A stretch of DNA of 64,000 bases from Gordionus sp. m RMFG-2023 (GCF_954871325.1 NC_088778.1:20321120-20385119); one strand, 5' to 3'. Counted from the first letter of the stretch, positions 40,301 to 55,300 are shown. Notes: generated from the sequence alone by a model not told the origin. Program-made: numbers and translations.

Positions 40301-43300
40301 AATAAATTAGCTCATTGTATTGATTCACTCATCACACAAAGTGGGGATCAAAAGGACAAATCTCAAAAAATGATTGTTTTTGGATTTTCTCAAATATTTG
40401 ATTCCTATTACAAATTTTTGGACATCTATAAAACCGGTCAAAATAAAGCATGCCACGATACTACAAGCCTCTTTCCATCATGTGCTGTATATAATTTCAT
40501 GGGATTGTGTTATGATATTTCTATAAGTATATATTGCCAAAAAAATATACGCTTTTATTAATTGCTATGCCATATTAAACACGAAATTTTTTCATAAATT
40601 ATAGAAATTTTATCAATTTTAATCAGGGTTTAACATTTTCTCAAAATTCGAAAATCTTCAAAGACGCTCTTTTGGGAAAAAATTTTTTGAGCAACAAATC
40701 TTTATTCAAAATACCAATACCCAGGTCTCCTTTATAATAAAAAACATCTAGGAAATTAATTTTATTTTTTTTTAAATCTAAATATAAAAAAATCATTAAA
40801 TGAATAAAGAAAAAGATTTCATCACAAAAGATTTTTATATTATAAAATCCCGAATTGCTCAAAATCATAGAAGATTTGTTTACAAAAAACCTCAAAAATA
40901 TTCCTTGAGCATGCTCAAAATTTGAAAAAAATTTCAAAGCTCATTTGAAGATTTTTGTTAAATCCTATTTATAATGGCACAGTGCTTGTTTTATAAAAAT
41001 AATTTTAATTCTACTAATTTACTTAAATTCAACAAATAAGTATTCACGGTGAATCTCTGATTACAATAGATTTATTACCAAATAAAAGATTGTACCCACG
41101 ACTTTAGTAGAATCTGATATTAATACATCAAATCTAAGACTTGTTTAGATATTTGATATTAATACAAAGACTATCCATGCACACCTTTATTCAAAGCTAT
41201 AAATATATTCATATTATATTCTTAAATAATGGAAATGTCTATTAAAATTGTTAACCATCAATCGGAATCCCTGTCTTATATTTTTATATGTTGCGTTCAC
41301 GTGGAGTTCAGAGAATTTTTTATAATGAGCCTTATCTTATTTCAGATTCTGTTATAAAATCATCATATTCAGAAGATATACATAATTTTTCAACAATCCA
41401 ACATTTTTTAGTAGTTTATTAAATGAAGATTTAATGGTCTTATGCCTAAATTTTTTATAATACTAATTTTATTTCATCAAATTTGATTAGTATTCTTATA
41501 ACTATTGTTAAACGGCTCGTTCTGAGCCGATTTTACGCTAACTTAATATTTTAGCTTGAAAAATATTGCTTAAGTCTCGAAATTCCGATAATATATGTCT
41601 TGACCTTTGTTCCTTCTATGAACAAAATCTTCAGGTTTGCGTAATATTTTCCTTGATGAAATATTGAGTTAGCCGTTTTTAAATATCGACTCAAAACAAG
41701 CCGTTTAACAACACACTAATACCCTCAATTTGCGGATTTAAAAAAACGGCTAAAACAAATTTTGTCTAAACCTTGAGATTTTGTCAAAAGAGGGCCAAAC
41801 TCCCATTATTTGGCTAGATATCGAGGCTCTTAATATTTGTTTCTTGATCTTATATTTATAACATTAACAAAGAATCTCAAATAGAAAAATTTTATTTTAT
41901 TAAAAAACGAATTCAATTATCGATATAAAAATATCAGAGACCTGCAGAGGTACTATCGGCTCGGATTTTTTTTGAAAAATTTTTTGCGCCCGTCCACTTG
42001 AAAATATTATATTAATTTTTATATATATATCTAATAATAGCGATTTATAATATTTGGTTTTAAAAATTTTTTAGGCCCGGCCCGGGTATAATTAAAAAAT
42101 AAAATAGGGCTCGGCCCTTTAGTCTCTGAAAAATATAGCGCATATAAAAAAATACTAGAAAAAATCAATTTAAAAAAACTAGTATCTAGTCTGAGCCTGT
42201 TTCTAAATTGGACTAGGGCAACATGGAAACTATTCTTTCTACAGAAGCTAAAATATACTACACCAAAGAGTTAATTAAAAATAGGAATTATTTCTTCATT
42301 ATCAACAAAAATTTTTTTTAGAAATCCACCACTCAAAATTGACATTATTTAATATAGGCTAAAAGATAATTTTTCGGCAGAAATTTTTTGGATAAATATA
42401 TATTCTTTTACTTTTGAACAGTGTTGTTAAACGGCTCGTTTTGAATCGATTTTTATCCAGAAAAATATTGCTAAAGTCCCGAGATTTCGATAATATAGTT
42501 TAGACCTTTGTTCCTTCTATGAACAAAATCTTTAGGCTTGCCTAATATTTTTATGGATGAAATATTGAGTTAGCCGTTTTTAAAAATCGACTCAAAACGA
42601 GCCATTTTAAAACATTACTTTGGACGAACTTTTAGTGTGTTCTATCAACCCTCGCTATTTGATATCTACATTTTTTTATCTCGAAATCATTACAGTTGAT
42701 TAAATATAGGAGACGGGCATCTATGACTTACAATCCTAAGTCAGAATTTATGTAATAGTATCCTTTATCTTCAACATGTTTTATGTATTATCCGTAACTA
42801 ATCTTATAACCGTACAACAAAAATCATTTTTGTATTTTATAATAATTATCTTTTCAAATTGTATAATTTTCTTAAATTTGGAAAATCCTTAAAATATAAA
42901 ATCCAATTTTTATTTAAAAAATACCCGATTTTTTGACTATTTTAAAAAAAATAAGATTCCTCGCGGGAATGATAAAATTTTAAACTTTGTAATTATTTTT
43001 TTGAAAATATTTTTAATAATCATATTGCCCATTTTTTATTTATATTTATTACTGACAAATGACAAGGAATATAATACCTCCTACCAAAAAATATTGATTA
43101 TGATCACAAAAATATGCCAACCAAAAAATTTAAAATTCTTACAAAATCTTTTACTACCCATTAAAATTGAATGTTGCCTAAAATCAAAGATACTGTCTAT
43201 TCCATTATAATTACAAAATATGCTAGAATAATTGTCTTATTTTTTTACTTCACAAGGAAAAAAATATACAAAAATTTTTAACTACTCTGTTTTGAACTGA

Positions 43301-46300
43301 GTTAAATTTTGCTTTATAAGAAAGTAATTTTGAATGAAGTAAGAAAAGAAGCTTGCCTTGTCATTATTTTTTATTCCACGGGGAAGAAAAAACACTTTTT
43401 AACTAATTTATTTTGAACGGAATTTTAAGATTTTTATTATAAGAAATGAGTACCATGAATGTAGTACATTTTTCTTATTCAAGGAAAAAACATTTAAAAA
43501 TTTAACATCTATTCAACTATGATTAGACCGATTTCCTTTAACCTCATAAAGATCACTTCCTCTAGGAGTCTATAAAATAACTCATAGAATATATATAAAG
43601 GAAAATTTAAAATAATCTATCTTCATCACAAGGTTTATGCCTATCAATTTTAAGCGAGGGCATATATACCAAAGCCACTCCAACTTCCGATTTTCAGAAT
43701 CTAAGCGATAAAGTGCTTCCAAATTAATTTTAGGTTTTGTATTATTGATTTATTAATTTATTAGTTATGTCAAATCGATAAAAAAAACCAGATTTTCGCG
43801 AGACCCCTTGGTATTTGGGTAAAATTTTATATAACTAAGGTGCACACGTAACTAAAGCTATATAAATTCTAAAAAAATTGCTTGGGAATAATTTGAAAAT
43901 AATAAAAATTAATTATTTTATTTTTATATAATTAAAATTATATTTTTATTGATATTTAAAAATTCAATTATTCTAATTATTTAAATCATTGTTTATCTAT
44001 ATTTTCCTTATTTGATACATTAAATATTCAATTCTTTTAAAATAAAATTAGCCTAAAATATATATTTTTTTAATTTGAATTATATATTATTTATTCAAAA
44101 TTAGGCGAAAATATAAGGGACAAGTGCCTTATTATCCCAATAATCCTAATTAAATTGCTACTTTCTGGGCAAGATGATATAATTCGCGACAAGCCACTCA
44201 GTAAATTTGCACTGTTTTTATTAGGAATCGGAGATTTTCAAAACAGCTCTCTGAACATGGAATCTTTGTTTATTTATCAAGGTAAAATGCCTTTTTGTTG
44301 ATTATTTTCCAATTATAATTTTAATCATGTCATGATTAACACGTTATTACAACGAATTTTATTTAAAGTCAGAGTATGAAATCATAACCTATAACTTATT
44401 TAAAATTTATTGAAAACGAAATCCATTTTAAAATGTCCAGAAACCGGTCCCAGAACCGGTTTTAGCAAAAGTTCAAGTTTTTTATATATTTTAAGTCTTT
44501 TGTGAATCATTTTAGATAGATTTTTTATTGTTTTAAATTTTCTTGATTGTTTTAACAGGGTTTGGAATTAAAGTCTTGAACACTAAGAATTAGGTCAAAT
44601 TTAAGAATTGAAATTAGAATCCAAACAGGACTGAGAGCCCAAACTCTTTCATTACTAGTAAGTGAAATATTTTTTTAAGTTTTCTTTGAAATGGGAGTAT
44701 ATTAATATAAATTATGCTTAAATTATTTTAAAAAATGTTTTTATAATTGTAAAATTAAACACTGCAATATTCTGAGCAAGTAAAATCCGTGAGTTCATTA
44801 AATTAATTTGGTGTATATCGACTTTGGCTCATTTTCTGTTGAATGGATGCAGCGAGCTTAAATGGAACCTCATCACTAATAGTTAAAAGGTTTGGGTTCT
44901 CAATTCTGTTTGCAATTGAAAAAAGAACTTACACATTCTATCACTATTTATAAGACATATAACTTTAAATACAACATTGTTATTTATTTTCATTATCAGA
45001 CAATTTTATTCCCTTACCAACGGCTTAAGTAAAAACATTGAGCATATTCAAAACATATTAGTTTTCATATATTTAAATATAATTATGTCCGAATTTAAAT
45101 AAAAATACTTATAGTCAAACCTCGGACTTGTTTAGATGCGTTATTAGATTTGGCCGATTCATCACCTTGGCTTTTGACCATTCCATCATTGAATGGAATA
45201 ACCACTTCATTTGGGAAAGAATCAATTATAAATTCCCATTTTTCCTCTCTACTTTACGCGTTGTTACATAAATTAGCTTTGCAACCAAATACATACATTA
45301 AATTTTTAACCTACCTAAGAACTCGGGATCTCAATCACAAAATTAAGTTTGAAATTTCTGATAATTCATATGAGAATTCTGGAGAAACTGAAACATTGGC
45401 TTGGCAAAATCATTATACATTACATTTGATTAAATTGCAGGATTTGTATAGTACATTATCATTTTTAAAAGAATCTATATCCATACCTAATGATGACCAA
45501 CCGAAAGATTTTGACCCTATATATTTAACAGGTTTTAATATATTTTATGAATATCTTAAATTGCATCTGTTGGATTAATATAAAAGAAATTACCTTAAAA
45601 AACTTAAAGACGTGTAATTTAAAAAAAAAACACTAAATAAATTACAGAATATATGATTGGCAAAAAGTGAATCTTATATTTATTGCTATTAATTTATCCC
45701 TATTGTAAAGTTTAACCATAACCAAAATATTAAACTTTACATACTTATTACCTTTATTACTTTGCAGTTTAAAGATATTATGAGCCCATTTTGGTTTTAT
45801 AAATTTTGCATTAAAATTTTGTAAATTTAACAGACGTCGAAAATATAAAAAGCTAAAGAGTGATTCAATGTGATCTTAACTTGTTAATTGATAATATTTA
45901 ACATATTCGATATTAGGCATATAAAGAGAACTTAATCTTACTAATGGCTTATATGTATTTTCCTATTAAAATTATCTTAGGTAAATTTTAATAAATGCTC
46001 TCCAATTTAGGAAAAATAGGTATGGAACACTTTTTTGTAGCCCTAGCCCAACCAAAATTTAAATTTTTTTATGCCCGAGCCTGATCTGATCACAAATTTT
46101 TGTCAGCGCGACCCGAGTCTGACGAAAATTTTTCACCCTGCTGTTTATTAAATATAAGTAGGAATTTCTTCCAAACTTCAGATTTTCTATTTGTATTTTC
46201 TTTGGTATTAAATTCTTGAGTTCTAATTTTTTTATAAATTATTTTTAAATTTGGTTCCACTCTATAAACAATTTTATAAATATAAAAATCTTAGGATTAG

Positions 46301-49300
46301 ATAAAATAAATTATCAAATGGAAATATTTCATAACTGTTATAACATATTAATATTCTAGATTTTTTATTGACTAAATATAGAATATAATATTTATTTTAT
46401 TTTAACCTAATAGAATATGATGTATATGTAAGTAATAAAGTTTTATTAAATCACGATCACAGGAAAATGTTAATTAGGGATATGGAAATTACATAAATGA
46501 ATAAGAGAAATGCGTTAGATGAAAATGACATGTGATTCTGATTTACATTTCGATGTAACCAATTGATTATTGAGGATATTTGATGTCATACCTGAGAAAA
46601 GTGTTAAACGTCCGATGCTCGAGTCGGGCTTCGGACAGCCGTGCAGGGCTGATTATTTAAAAAATTTAAAGTAGCTTAAAAAGTAGCTGGATAGATTTTC
46701 ATGAGCTATTTTATTTGAAAGAAATTTAACACTGATCCTATATATTTTAATTGTTTGATATTTAGTTTCATTTTTGGCCATTTATATATTTTTTAAATTC
46801 TAAATGTTTGGTGGGGGGTAATTAACTTTAGGGTCATTCCACGTCAAATGAGCAAAAAAATGAGATTTTCGGCCGACCCCCTTTGATTTTTTTAAAATTT
46901 GGCAAGCAAAGAAAGGTCAATGTAATTAAGAAATAGCCAAAATTTTAGCCTCCTAACATTTATATTTTTGAAGATATTAGGGTTCAAAGTGGCAAAAATG
47001 ACGTATTTTTACCATTATCTGCCTTCATTCAATTAAGCATATCTTAAAAACTACATAATTGTAAATAACAAATTTAATATCAAAATTACGTACAAAGATT
47101 CTACTTTTAGATAAAAAAAAATTTTATTTTTTTTTCCAATTTCCGGTCATTTTATTTAATATATAAGGACTAAAAACGATTTTTTGGAAATAATACGACC
47201 TTCAATTTTTTTAAAAAATTTAGTAGACATTATTAAACTCTTCCTTTATATTTATAAAAAAAAATTGGTCTGGGACGCGGCCATCTTCATTCTCAAAATC
47301 GATATAAAGGTTTAGAAAAGTGTATAAATATTTTCCCGAAAGGGGGCGTCTTTGTATAAAATTATATATTAATCAGTTTTTAATGGTTTTTCTTGGACTA
47401 TTTGATATAATTTAAAAGATTATTCATCTTGTAAGTGAAAATAACAATAAATGGGGCTTTCATTCAATTATAGAAATTGTCTATCGATAAAAGAAATTCA
47501 ATTTTTACTTTATTTATAATTTATTATAAAAATTTTTGCCCATATAACATATATTTAATAAATATTAATAAAATATGTTCAATTAAGTTTCGAGTTCTTG
47601 AATATATGAATCAGAATCTTGTGCATTTCATATATGGCGCCCTAAATATTAAAAAAATTGATATAATTTAAATTTAAACTCACTTTTAAAAGATTCTAAT
47701 TTTTCGGTAGCGCATTTACTTTCTTGTGACGACAATGTATAGTATAACTACGGCCAGTAGCATTTAACAGTGAAACTAATTTTAAGATATGACATTTGGG
47801 CAAGCAAAGAGTGTCGTCTATACTTGGAAATGTAAAGGAATTAGAAGGTCCATACTTCCTGCTTTTGATTTTTCACTAAAACAAAGCTAACCACCAATTA
47901 GAATCATAAGGATACGTTAGGTATCCTGATATTTTTTCAATAATTATACTTTCATCATTATATGATAACTATTCTAAAGTACTTTCTATTGAATTGGAAT
48001 ACATTTTACTTTTAAATTATGTAGATCTGTTGGAATAAAGGTGTGTATTTTGTGTGTTCCAGGTATAGATCTAGTTTTTGAAAATCTTTCCCTGAGTAAT
48101 AGATCTTCGTAATCATAATTTATTTTAGTCATCTATTCAAAATATATGACATTAATATTTTCTTTAGCTAACTCGTACAATTCATATGATGTGTACTATG
48201 AGTAAGGCTAAACTAGCTCTAACGGCTAATCTTTTAACAGTGCCACCAATCCCATCACAAACACTTTTCCCGTGTGCTGTAGCAGAAAAATGCCATTTCG
48301 CCTGTACCCCGAAATCCATCTCATGATGGCAAATATTAATAAAATTTTTACGATTTTTATACTGTGCAGTGGATCCACCGGAAAATAAAAAATTTTATTA
48401 ATTAAAAAATTTAGCAATGTTTTTTTAAAATAATGTACTGCTATTGTATTGTGTTGCAAAGATTCGGATATCATTACATAATTTAGGCAACAAATATTGG
48501 CAAAATTATCTTTATAATATATAACAAAAGGGTGAACAGTGGATTGAGCCCTATTCCAATGATAATTTTGTACTTCATCCTAAAGTATAAAGCTATAGTT
48601 TTCTTAAAAATCACAAAATTAAATATTGATCTTCGTCTAAGTTCAATTTTAGATTGTTTTGATACAACGATTGTTGCGTTGAAATAAAAAAATGATAAAG
48701 ATTCCATTTTTTTAAAAAAGGCACTGATAAATTCACCTACTGGTTTGGTTATTGTTTCAAGAGTGGTTCTATCTACGGATAGCCATTGTTTGTATGTTAT
48801 AAATTCGATGTCCTTAGAACGAAACAATATTTCTATTTGATATCGTAAATGTGTTGACCCTAAACAATTATCACATTTGCCCATATAACTGGATGGTTGA
48901 GGCGAATTACAAATTATTAAGTGTAAAATATGTTTATATGTTTTAAAGGGCAACATATCATTGGTTAAATTTGATCCAATGATCATTAATTTAAATTTTG
49001 GTGGTAGCTGCAATCACATACATGTGTACCACTACCTTCAACGAGTATACAATTTTTGGGCGAATGCTTGTGAATTTCGAAAAACCAATTTTAACATCAG
49101 GCCTCATTTCTTTAAAAAATATATAAATTTTTTTCAAATTATCTAAAATTAATCTCTTATGTATGGTATTCTTTTTTCCGTCTTTGGTCAAAATCGAAAC
49201 GCAATCTTTCTTGCCTGGCATGATTCTGCTTATTTCGTCCATACAATAAAATTCTTGTACAATTTTAACTGTATATTCGTCTATAGTTTTTCCAGGCTTG

Positions 49301-52300
49301 GGGTTAGGTGTTGATAGAAATCAAAATACCAAGAAATTTATTAAAAAATGAATTAATATAGTGAGCATGTGTTATTGAATGATTAAAACCCTTTCGCGCC
49401 CGAAATATTTCATATGAACAAAAAATACTTGTACTTTAATAAAATAATCATTTTGACATTTTGATATAATAAAATAATGATTTTGACAGGTTAATGATAA
49501 AATATGAAATAATAAATATTGTTTTATAAATTAATATCTCTAAGTACCAACCATTAGTTTCTTTAAATATAAAAATTAATTGATTAAAAATTTTAATGAC
49601 AAATGATCTCGCTGGACGCGAATGGGTTAATCAATTTTAAAATTTTTATTTATTTTATTGATTGAAACACTTATTTATTGTTATTCTAATTTAGTAAGGC
49701 TATGCCGATTTTAGAAAATCCGATCCAATATTTATATTGTTTTGGGTAATTTTATGATAATACTTTTATTTTGTATATAATTTCATAATAATAATAAATT
49801 AATATTTGTAATATTTTAAAAATATCAAATTATTTTAAAAAATTGAGTAGAGAAAATTTTGATATTATTTTTGGCGTCTATGAAATGAACAAGATTCTGA
49901 TTCATATATTCAAGAACTATAAACTTGGTTGAATATATTTTATTAATATTCATTAAATATATGTTATATGGGCAAAATTTTTTATAATAAAGTAATAAAT
50001 TGAATTTCTTTTATCGATAGACAATTTCTATAATTGAATGAAAGCCCCATTTATTGTTATTTTCACTTACAAGATAAATAATCCTTTAAATTATATCAAA
50101 TAGTCCAAGAAAAACCATTAAAAACTGATTAATATATAATTTTATACAAAGACGCCCCCTTTCGGGAAAATATTTATACACTTTTCTAAACATTTTTATC
50201 GATTTTGAGAATGAAGATGGCCGCGTCCCAGACCAATTTTTTATCTAAAAGTAGAATCTTTGTACGTAATTTTGATATTAAATTTGTTATTTACAATTAT
50301 GCAGTTTTTAAGATATGCTTAATTGAATGAAGGCAGATAATGGTAAAAATACGTCATTTTTGCCACTTTGAACCCTAATATCTTCAAAAATATAATAGTT
50401 AGGAGGCTAAAATTTTGGCTATTTCTTAGTTACATTGACCTTTCTTTTCTTACCAAATTTTAAAAAAATCGAAGGGGGTCGGCCGAATCGTGGTTGATTT
50501 GTCATGGAATGACCCTTTAATTAATTATATAAGTAAATACAATGTGTTAAGTTTATTATATCCACCCAAATTTTATTTCCTTTATCAATAAATAATTTTT
50601 TTCAATTGATTTAGCTGGAATTTATATTCGATTGGCGTTCTTCTTAAAATACTTTTCCGTGGAAATTAATCAATGCCTAACCCAATTACTACCTTCATAT
50701 TTATTAAAATACACTAGGGCATTATTTAAAGAGACGATTACGGATGGTATATATGATTTAATAGATAAAATTTGCAGTTTATTATGCTTACCTCTATTAT
50801 ATATTAATTTATTTTAAAATGATATAGTTTCGTAAAAGATTTATAAATTTTTTAAATCTTTTTAATAGTGGAAAAAATAATGAAGAACTGATATTAAATA
50901 ATATTTACTTTGTTTTCTAAAAAATTATTGATCTTTTTTTAAAATAGTTTGATAACTTGAAATCAGAATATATTTGTATTATGCAAGAGCACTGGGTCAT
51001 TCCATGCCATATATACCTAAAACACAAAGTCAAATAAATATAATACTGTCTAGACTGATCATTTATTCAAATATCTATACAATAGCGAGATACGTTGGTT
51101 TCCCATATAAATAATTTATTTATTTGCGTGTTACTAACTAATTTGTACAATTCAAAATTCATTTTAAGAAATGAATCATGAGTTTAGGCAAATATTATAT
51201 TGTGGTTTCACTGCAACACCCCTTAACAACAAAATTTTCAAAATGAGTTTTTTTCCATTTATGGATTTATAAATATAATTTATATCATTTCATAAAAGAT
51301 CAAAAGCTAATATAAAATAAATGTTTTAGTCCAATATTAAAAGCACCTAGTCTATTATTTTATTTTTTATAAGTCAGTCTCTTTTCTTGCAAGCATGTAA
51401 AAGTCTTATGCAATAATTCTGTTTCTAAAGTATTAAAGTTTATTATAAATAGCTTTATATCTTATTTTTGAATGTAATTAATTTATTCACAGTTAAATAA
51501 TAAGTATTGTTATTTAATTTATTATAATTTATTATGTTTGTAATTGTTTTTGATACAGGGTTTCCCATTCAAATAAGGAAAAGTCCAAAACAAAAGAGGA
51601 AAAGGTTCAATCAAAAAAGGAAAAGGCTTAAACAAAAAAGGAAAAGTGTCAATCAAAAAAGGAAAAGTCTAAAGGTTTAGGAAAAGGTCCGATCAAAAAA
51701 GGAAAGTGTCAAACAAAAAACGAAAAGGTCTAATCAAAAAAGGAAAAATCTCAGTCAAAAACGGGAAATAATAATTTAAATTTTTATTTATTTTTCAGGG
51801 ATGTGAACCCGAATCCAGACCCTGAACCCTTCTGAACCTGGACCCTTTTTAAAAGTGAGGTTCCAAGAATTATAGGTGTCATAAAAAATTTTAAAAATAA
51901 AAATATTTTTTTAAAAAATAATAAAAATATTTTTTTAAAAAATAATAAAAATATTTTTTTAAGAAATAATAAAAATATTTTTTTAAGAAATAATAAAAAT
52001 ATTTTTTTAAGAAATAATAAAAATATTTTTTTAAGAAATAATAAAAATATTTTTTTAAGAAATAATAAAAATATTTTTAAATTTTTAACTTTTTTGTGGA
52101 ATCATTTATTTTATCTTCGCGTTTTTCTTTCAGTTTTTTTCCTGGACTACCATTTTATTTAGAGATTGATATCATTAGTGCAGGTAATATTTTATTATGT
52201 AAATTTTTTAATATGCTATGTTATAGAAATACGTTGATTATTTTTAAAGTGAATTGTATAATAATATTTTAATTTAAATGATAATGCACAACACGTTGGC

Positions 52301-55300
52301 CCTCAATTTGTATGATGCTATAACGATTATTAAGTTTGAAAGATTTCGTAATGATTTATAGGAGTATGTGAAGTCATTATCGGAAGATGATTGGTGCCAA
52401 ATAAAGGATTTTACTAGTATATTAGTTCCTTTAAAAATAACAATATTAAAATTACTATTTTTATGACATATGGATTAGATGCCGATTAGATTTAGAAAAA
52501 TTTACAGTCCTTTTTATACAATATATTAGAAAACATGTCGAGAGCAACAATATTTGCAAAATAGTGTTGTATATATATTTAGACCCTCGATATCAAGTTT
52601 TATTGAGGATTGAGCAAAAACAAATGGCTAAAGACCCTCTTAAGGATTTATGGCATATTCAAAACTCCATTATTTACAGTATATTGGAGGCTACGACAAT
52701 ACCTACTGGTAGTAGTGATAATAATAATGATAGCAACATTGATGTTCTTAAAATTTTACTTTTAGATGAAAAAAAATCAAATTATCATCAGATAGAAAGG
52801 AGGATCATGCCTATTGCATCCTTAATAGTTAAGTTCTCAGAAGTTAGGATATAAATATTTTAAAATTCTGGGAAGAAAATTCTTCAATATATCCAGAATT
52901 ATATATCTTATCTAGAATCTTCATGGCTATACCGGCATCGCAAGTACAATAAATAATTTTATAAAGATAACTATCTATTTTAGATAAGGGTATACGTGAA
53001 TTTTCAACTGTAAAATATATATTGTCCAATTTATGTGGAAATATCAAGGATGATATTTTAGAAGATATTATGATTGTGCGATTGAATAAAACATTTAAAA
53101 TATAAATTATTTCATTTTTAAATTTTTCATTTGTAAATTATGAATATGTATATATTGAAGTATAATAATAAATGAATGGAAAAAAAATCTTATTTTGAGT
53201 CATTATTTTTATGTTCCCTGAACCCAAAACCTGGACCCGGGTCTTTTCAAATTTTATTCCCGAACCCAGACCCTTTTTTTTTGAAGGTTTCACATCCCTG
53301 TTATTTTTGTTATTCCTTCTAATTTTATTTCTAACTTTTTGCGATTTCTTTACTTTATTTTTCTTACTATATCTTTTCTCAATTTATTTTTGATAATTCT
53401 TTTGTCTTTTTAAAAATAATTTATAAATTTTCCGTTATTTTTCTTCACCTCTCTGCTCCATTTTTTTAACAATTCTTTACTTTTTTTCATCATACATACA
53501 ATATTCTTTTTATAATTTTTTCTCCTTATATCATTTCTAACTTTATCTCTTTTAATCTTAATTTCTTTCTTTAATCATTTCACATAACATTTTTAAGGAT
53601 AAAGTGCAATCCAAATTTATACAATTTAATATATATTTTTCCTGTTCTTGATTTAATTTCTTGCCTGCACGTGAACCACCTTTGGGCAAACTATATATTA
53701 TTCCATTTTTTAGATGAGAGTATTTAATATTTGTCACTGTCTTATAGCTTGCTTTAAAAAATGTTGCTATTTTTTTGATACTATCCTTTTTTAAAGCGTC
53801 AATTATTAGAACTTTTGTTTCACCGTTAATATTTTTTACCCTTGTTTCCATATCTTCATAATTTTATTTTTTAAAATAAAAAATAAATTTCTTTTTAAAA
53901 TATTTACTCATTAAATAGATTGAATGACAAAAAAGACTGAAATTCTATAACATTCACCTCATTTTTACGTTTAATTATTCATAAATTAAAGAATATAGTC
54001 TTAAATATAGCTACAAAAATTACTTACTTGCTCAAAAGTATAAATGCGTCTTGCATAAATATTAAAATTTTAAAAATAAGAATTTAAAAATGTACATTAT
54101 AACCAAACGATTAATTTAATTTGGCATGTAATTAAATAATTTGTTATGTAAAAAATTGTCTGCCAAAAAATTAGTAAAAATTAAATATAATTCTTAAAAA
54201 GAATTATCAAAAATTAGAAGAAAAAATTTGAGAAAAGGTTAGAAATGTAACTGAAAAAGATTACAATATAAGGAGAAAAAATCATAAAATGAATATTAAA
54301 TGATGAAAAAAATGTAAAGAATTGTTAAAAAAATGGAGCAGAGAGGTGAAAATAACGGAAAATTTATAAATTACTTTAAAAAGACAAAAGAATTATCAAA
54401 AATGAGAAGAAAAATAAATTGAGAAAAGATATAGTAAGAAAACGAAAGTTAAGAAATCTCAAAAAGTTAGAAATAAAATAAGAAGGAATAACAAAAATAA
54501 ATAAAAATTTAAGAAGAATTGACAAGAATTACGATTTTCCTTTTTTGATTAAACCTTTTTCTTTTTTGTTTGGCACTTTTCCTTTTTTAATCGGACTTTT
54601 CCTTTTTCGTTACTTTTCCTTTTTTGAATGGGAAACCCTGTATATAAATATAGTTTATTATTTTTATTATGAGATCGTTATGTATATTATATAATTAATC
54701 AAGTAGTATTTATATTTTAATATATCATCAATATAAATTCACTTTTTGTCTAAATTTTAAAAATGTTGGTTCAACGGGTTTGCAGTGAGACCAACGATAT
54801 GTCATTGCTCAAAGTTTAATTCAAGTGCCATTTTGTTTCTTAAATTACTCGATATATATTTATGATAGAATTAGGTATATCAAAAAAACTTCTCCAATTT
54901 TTTATCCTTCTCTTAATAACTCAACTCAAGATTTAGATGTTTTCTTGAGAAAAAATCGAGGCTATTGGACGATTTAACCAAGTGGTTGCTTGAATTGTAT
55001 TTTAAGGGCTCATATTTCCGTCAAAGCTTTAAAATTTTGATTTTAAGGTTAATGTTCGAAACTGATTTTACATGGAATGATCCAAGGACGAGATCGTATT
55101 TTGCCTTTTGCTCTATTTTTAATTGTCACCTGTTATCAAAATTTAAAAGTATCTTCATTCTTATATATAAACATAGGGTCAAGCAGTTTGATGAAGTTGC
55201 TGCAAATCTTACAATTTGAAGACGTTAAATTATATGACAATGATAGTTTAGACAAATACCTCATCGATACCATTGATTTCAATCAGTTTAAAATATTGTT

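Larger units (their letters stand above)
40527..44104. other. NUP205 intron 15
   Basis: 3.6 kb, AT-rich, hosting four MITE-like elements (40624-40967, 41503-41717, 41936-42128, 42419-42617) listed separately. Between 42620 and 44100 nothing further is recognised; short open frames there are low-complexity. Confidence 0.6.
51796..53300 (+). mobile_element. hAT element nested in the Tc1/mariner left TIR, perfect 8-bp TSD
   Basis: Ends CAGGGATGTGAA... and the inverted copy ...TTCACATCCCTG (right end CACATCCCTG), flanked by TTATTTTT (51788-51795, 53301-53308). GC-rich subterminal AACCCGAATCCAGACCC/GAACCTGGACCC repeats. + strand hAT traces: LSEDDWCQIKDFTSILVPLK (about 52380-52440) and LDPRYQVLLRIEQ (52585 onward, the LDPR block). 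Frames are broken. The Tc1 right TIR shows the uninterrupted sequence, confirming the insertion. Confidence 0.9.
51556..54640. mobile_element. Tc1/mariner-type element with long TIRs, split by a hAT
   Basis: The ends CAGGGTTTCCCATTCAAATA and, inverted, CAGGGTTTCCCATTCAAAAA are flanked by TA on both sides (51554-51555, 54641-54642). The TIRs are about 460-500 bp and contain many AAAAAAGGAAAAGT subrepeats. The right TIR (about 54180-54640) matches the left TIR, which is divided into 51556-51795 and 53309-about 53570 by the inserted hAT. The short interior holds only the N-terminal part of a transposase. Likely a non-autonomous derivative. Confidence 0.85.

Noticed and set aside
43001-43210. + strand open frame in NUP205 intron 15
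   Set aside because: AT-driven low-complexity frame without motif or splice support.
54937-55049. Open stretch (SRLLDDLTKWLLELYFKGSY) as a NUP205 exon before exon 19
   Set aside because: No acceptor gives a phase compatible with exon 18, while exon 18 joins 55177 directly in phase 1 and preserves the family pattern.
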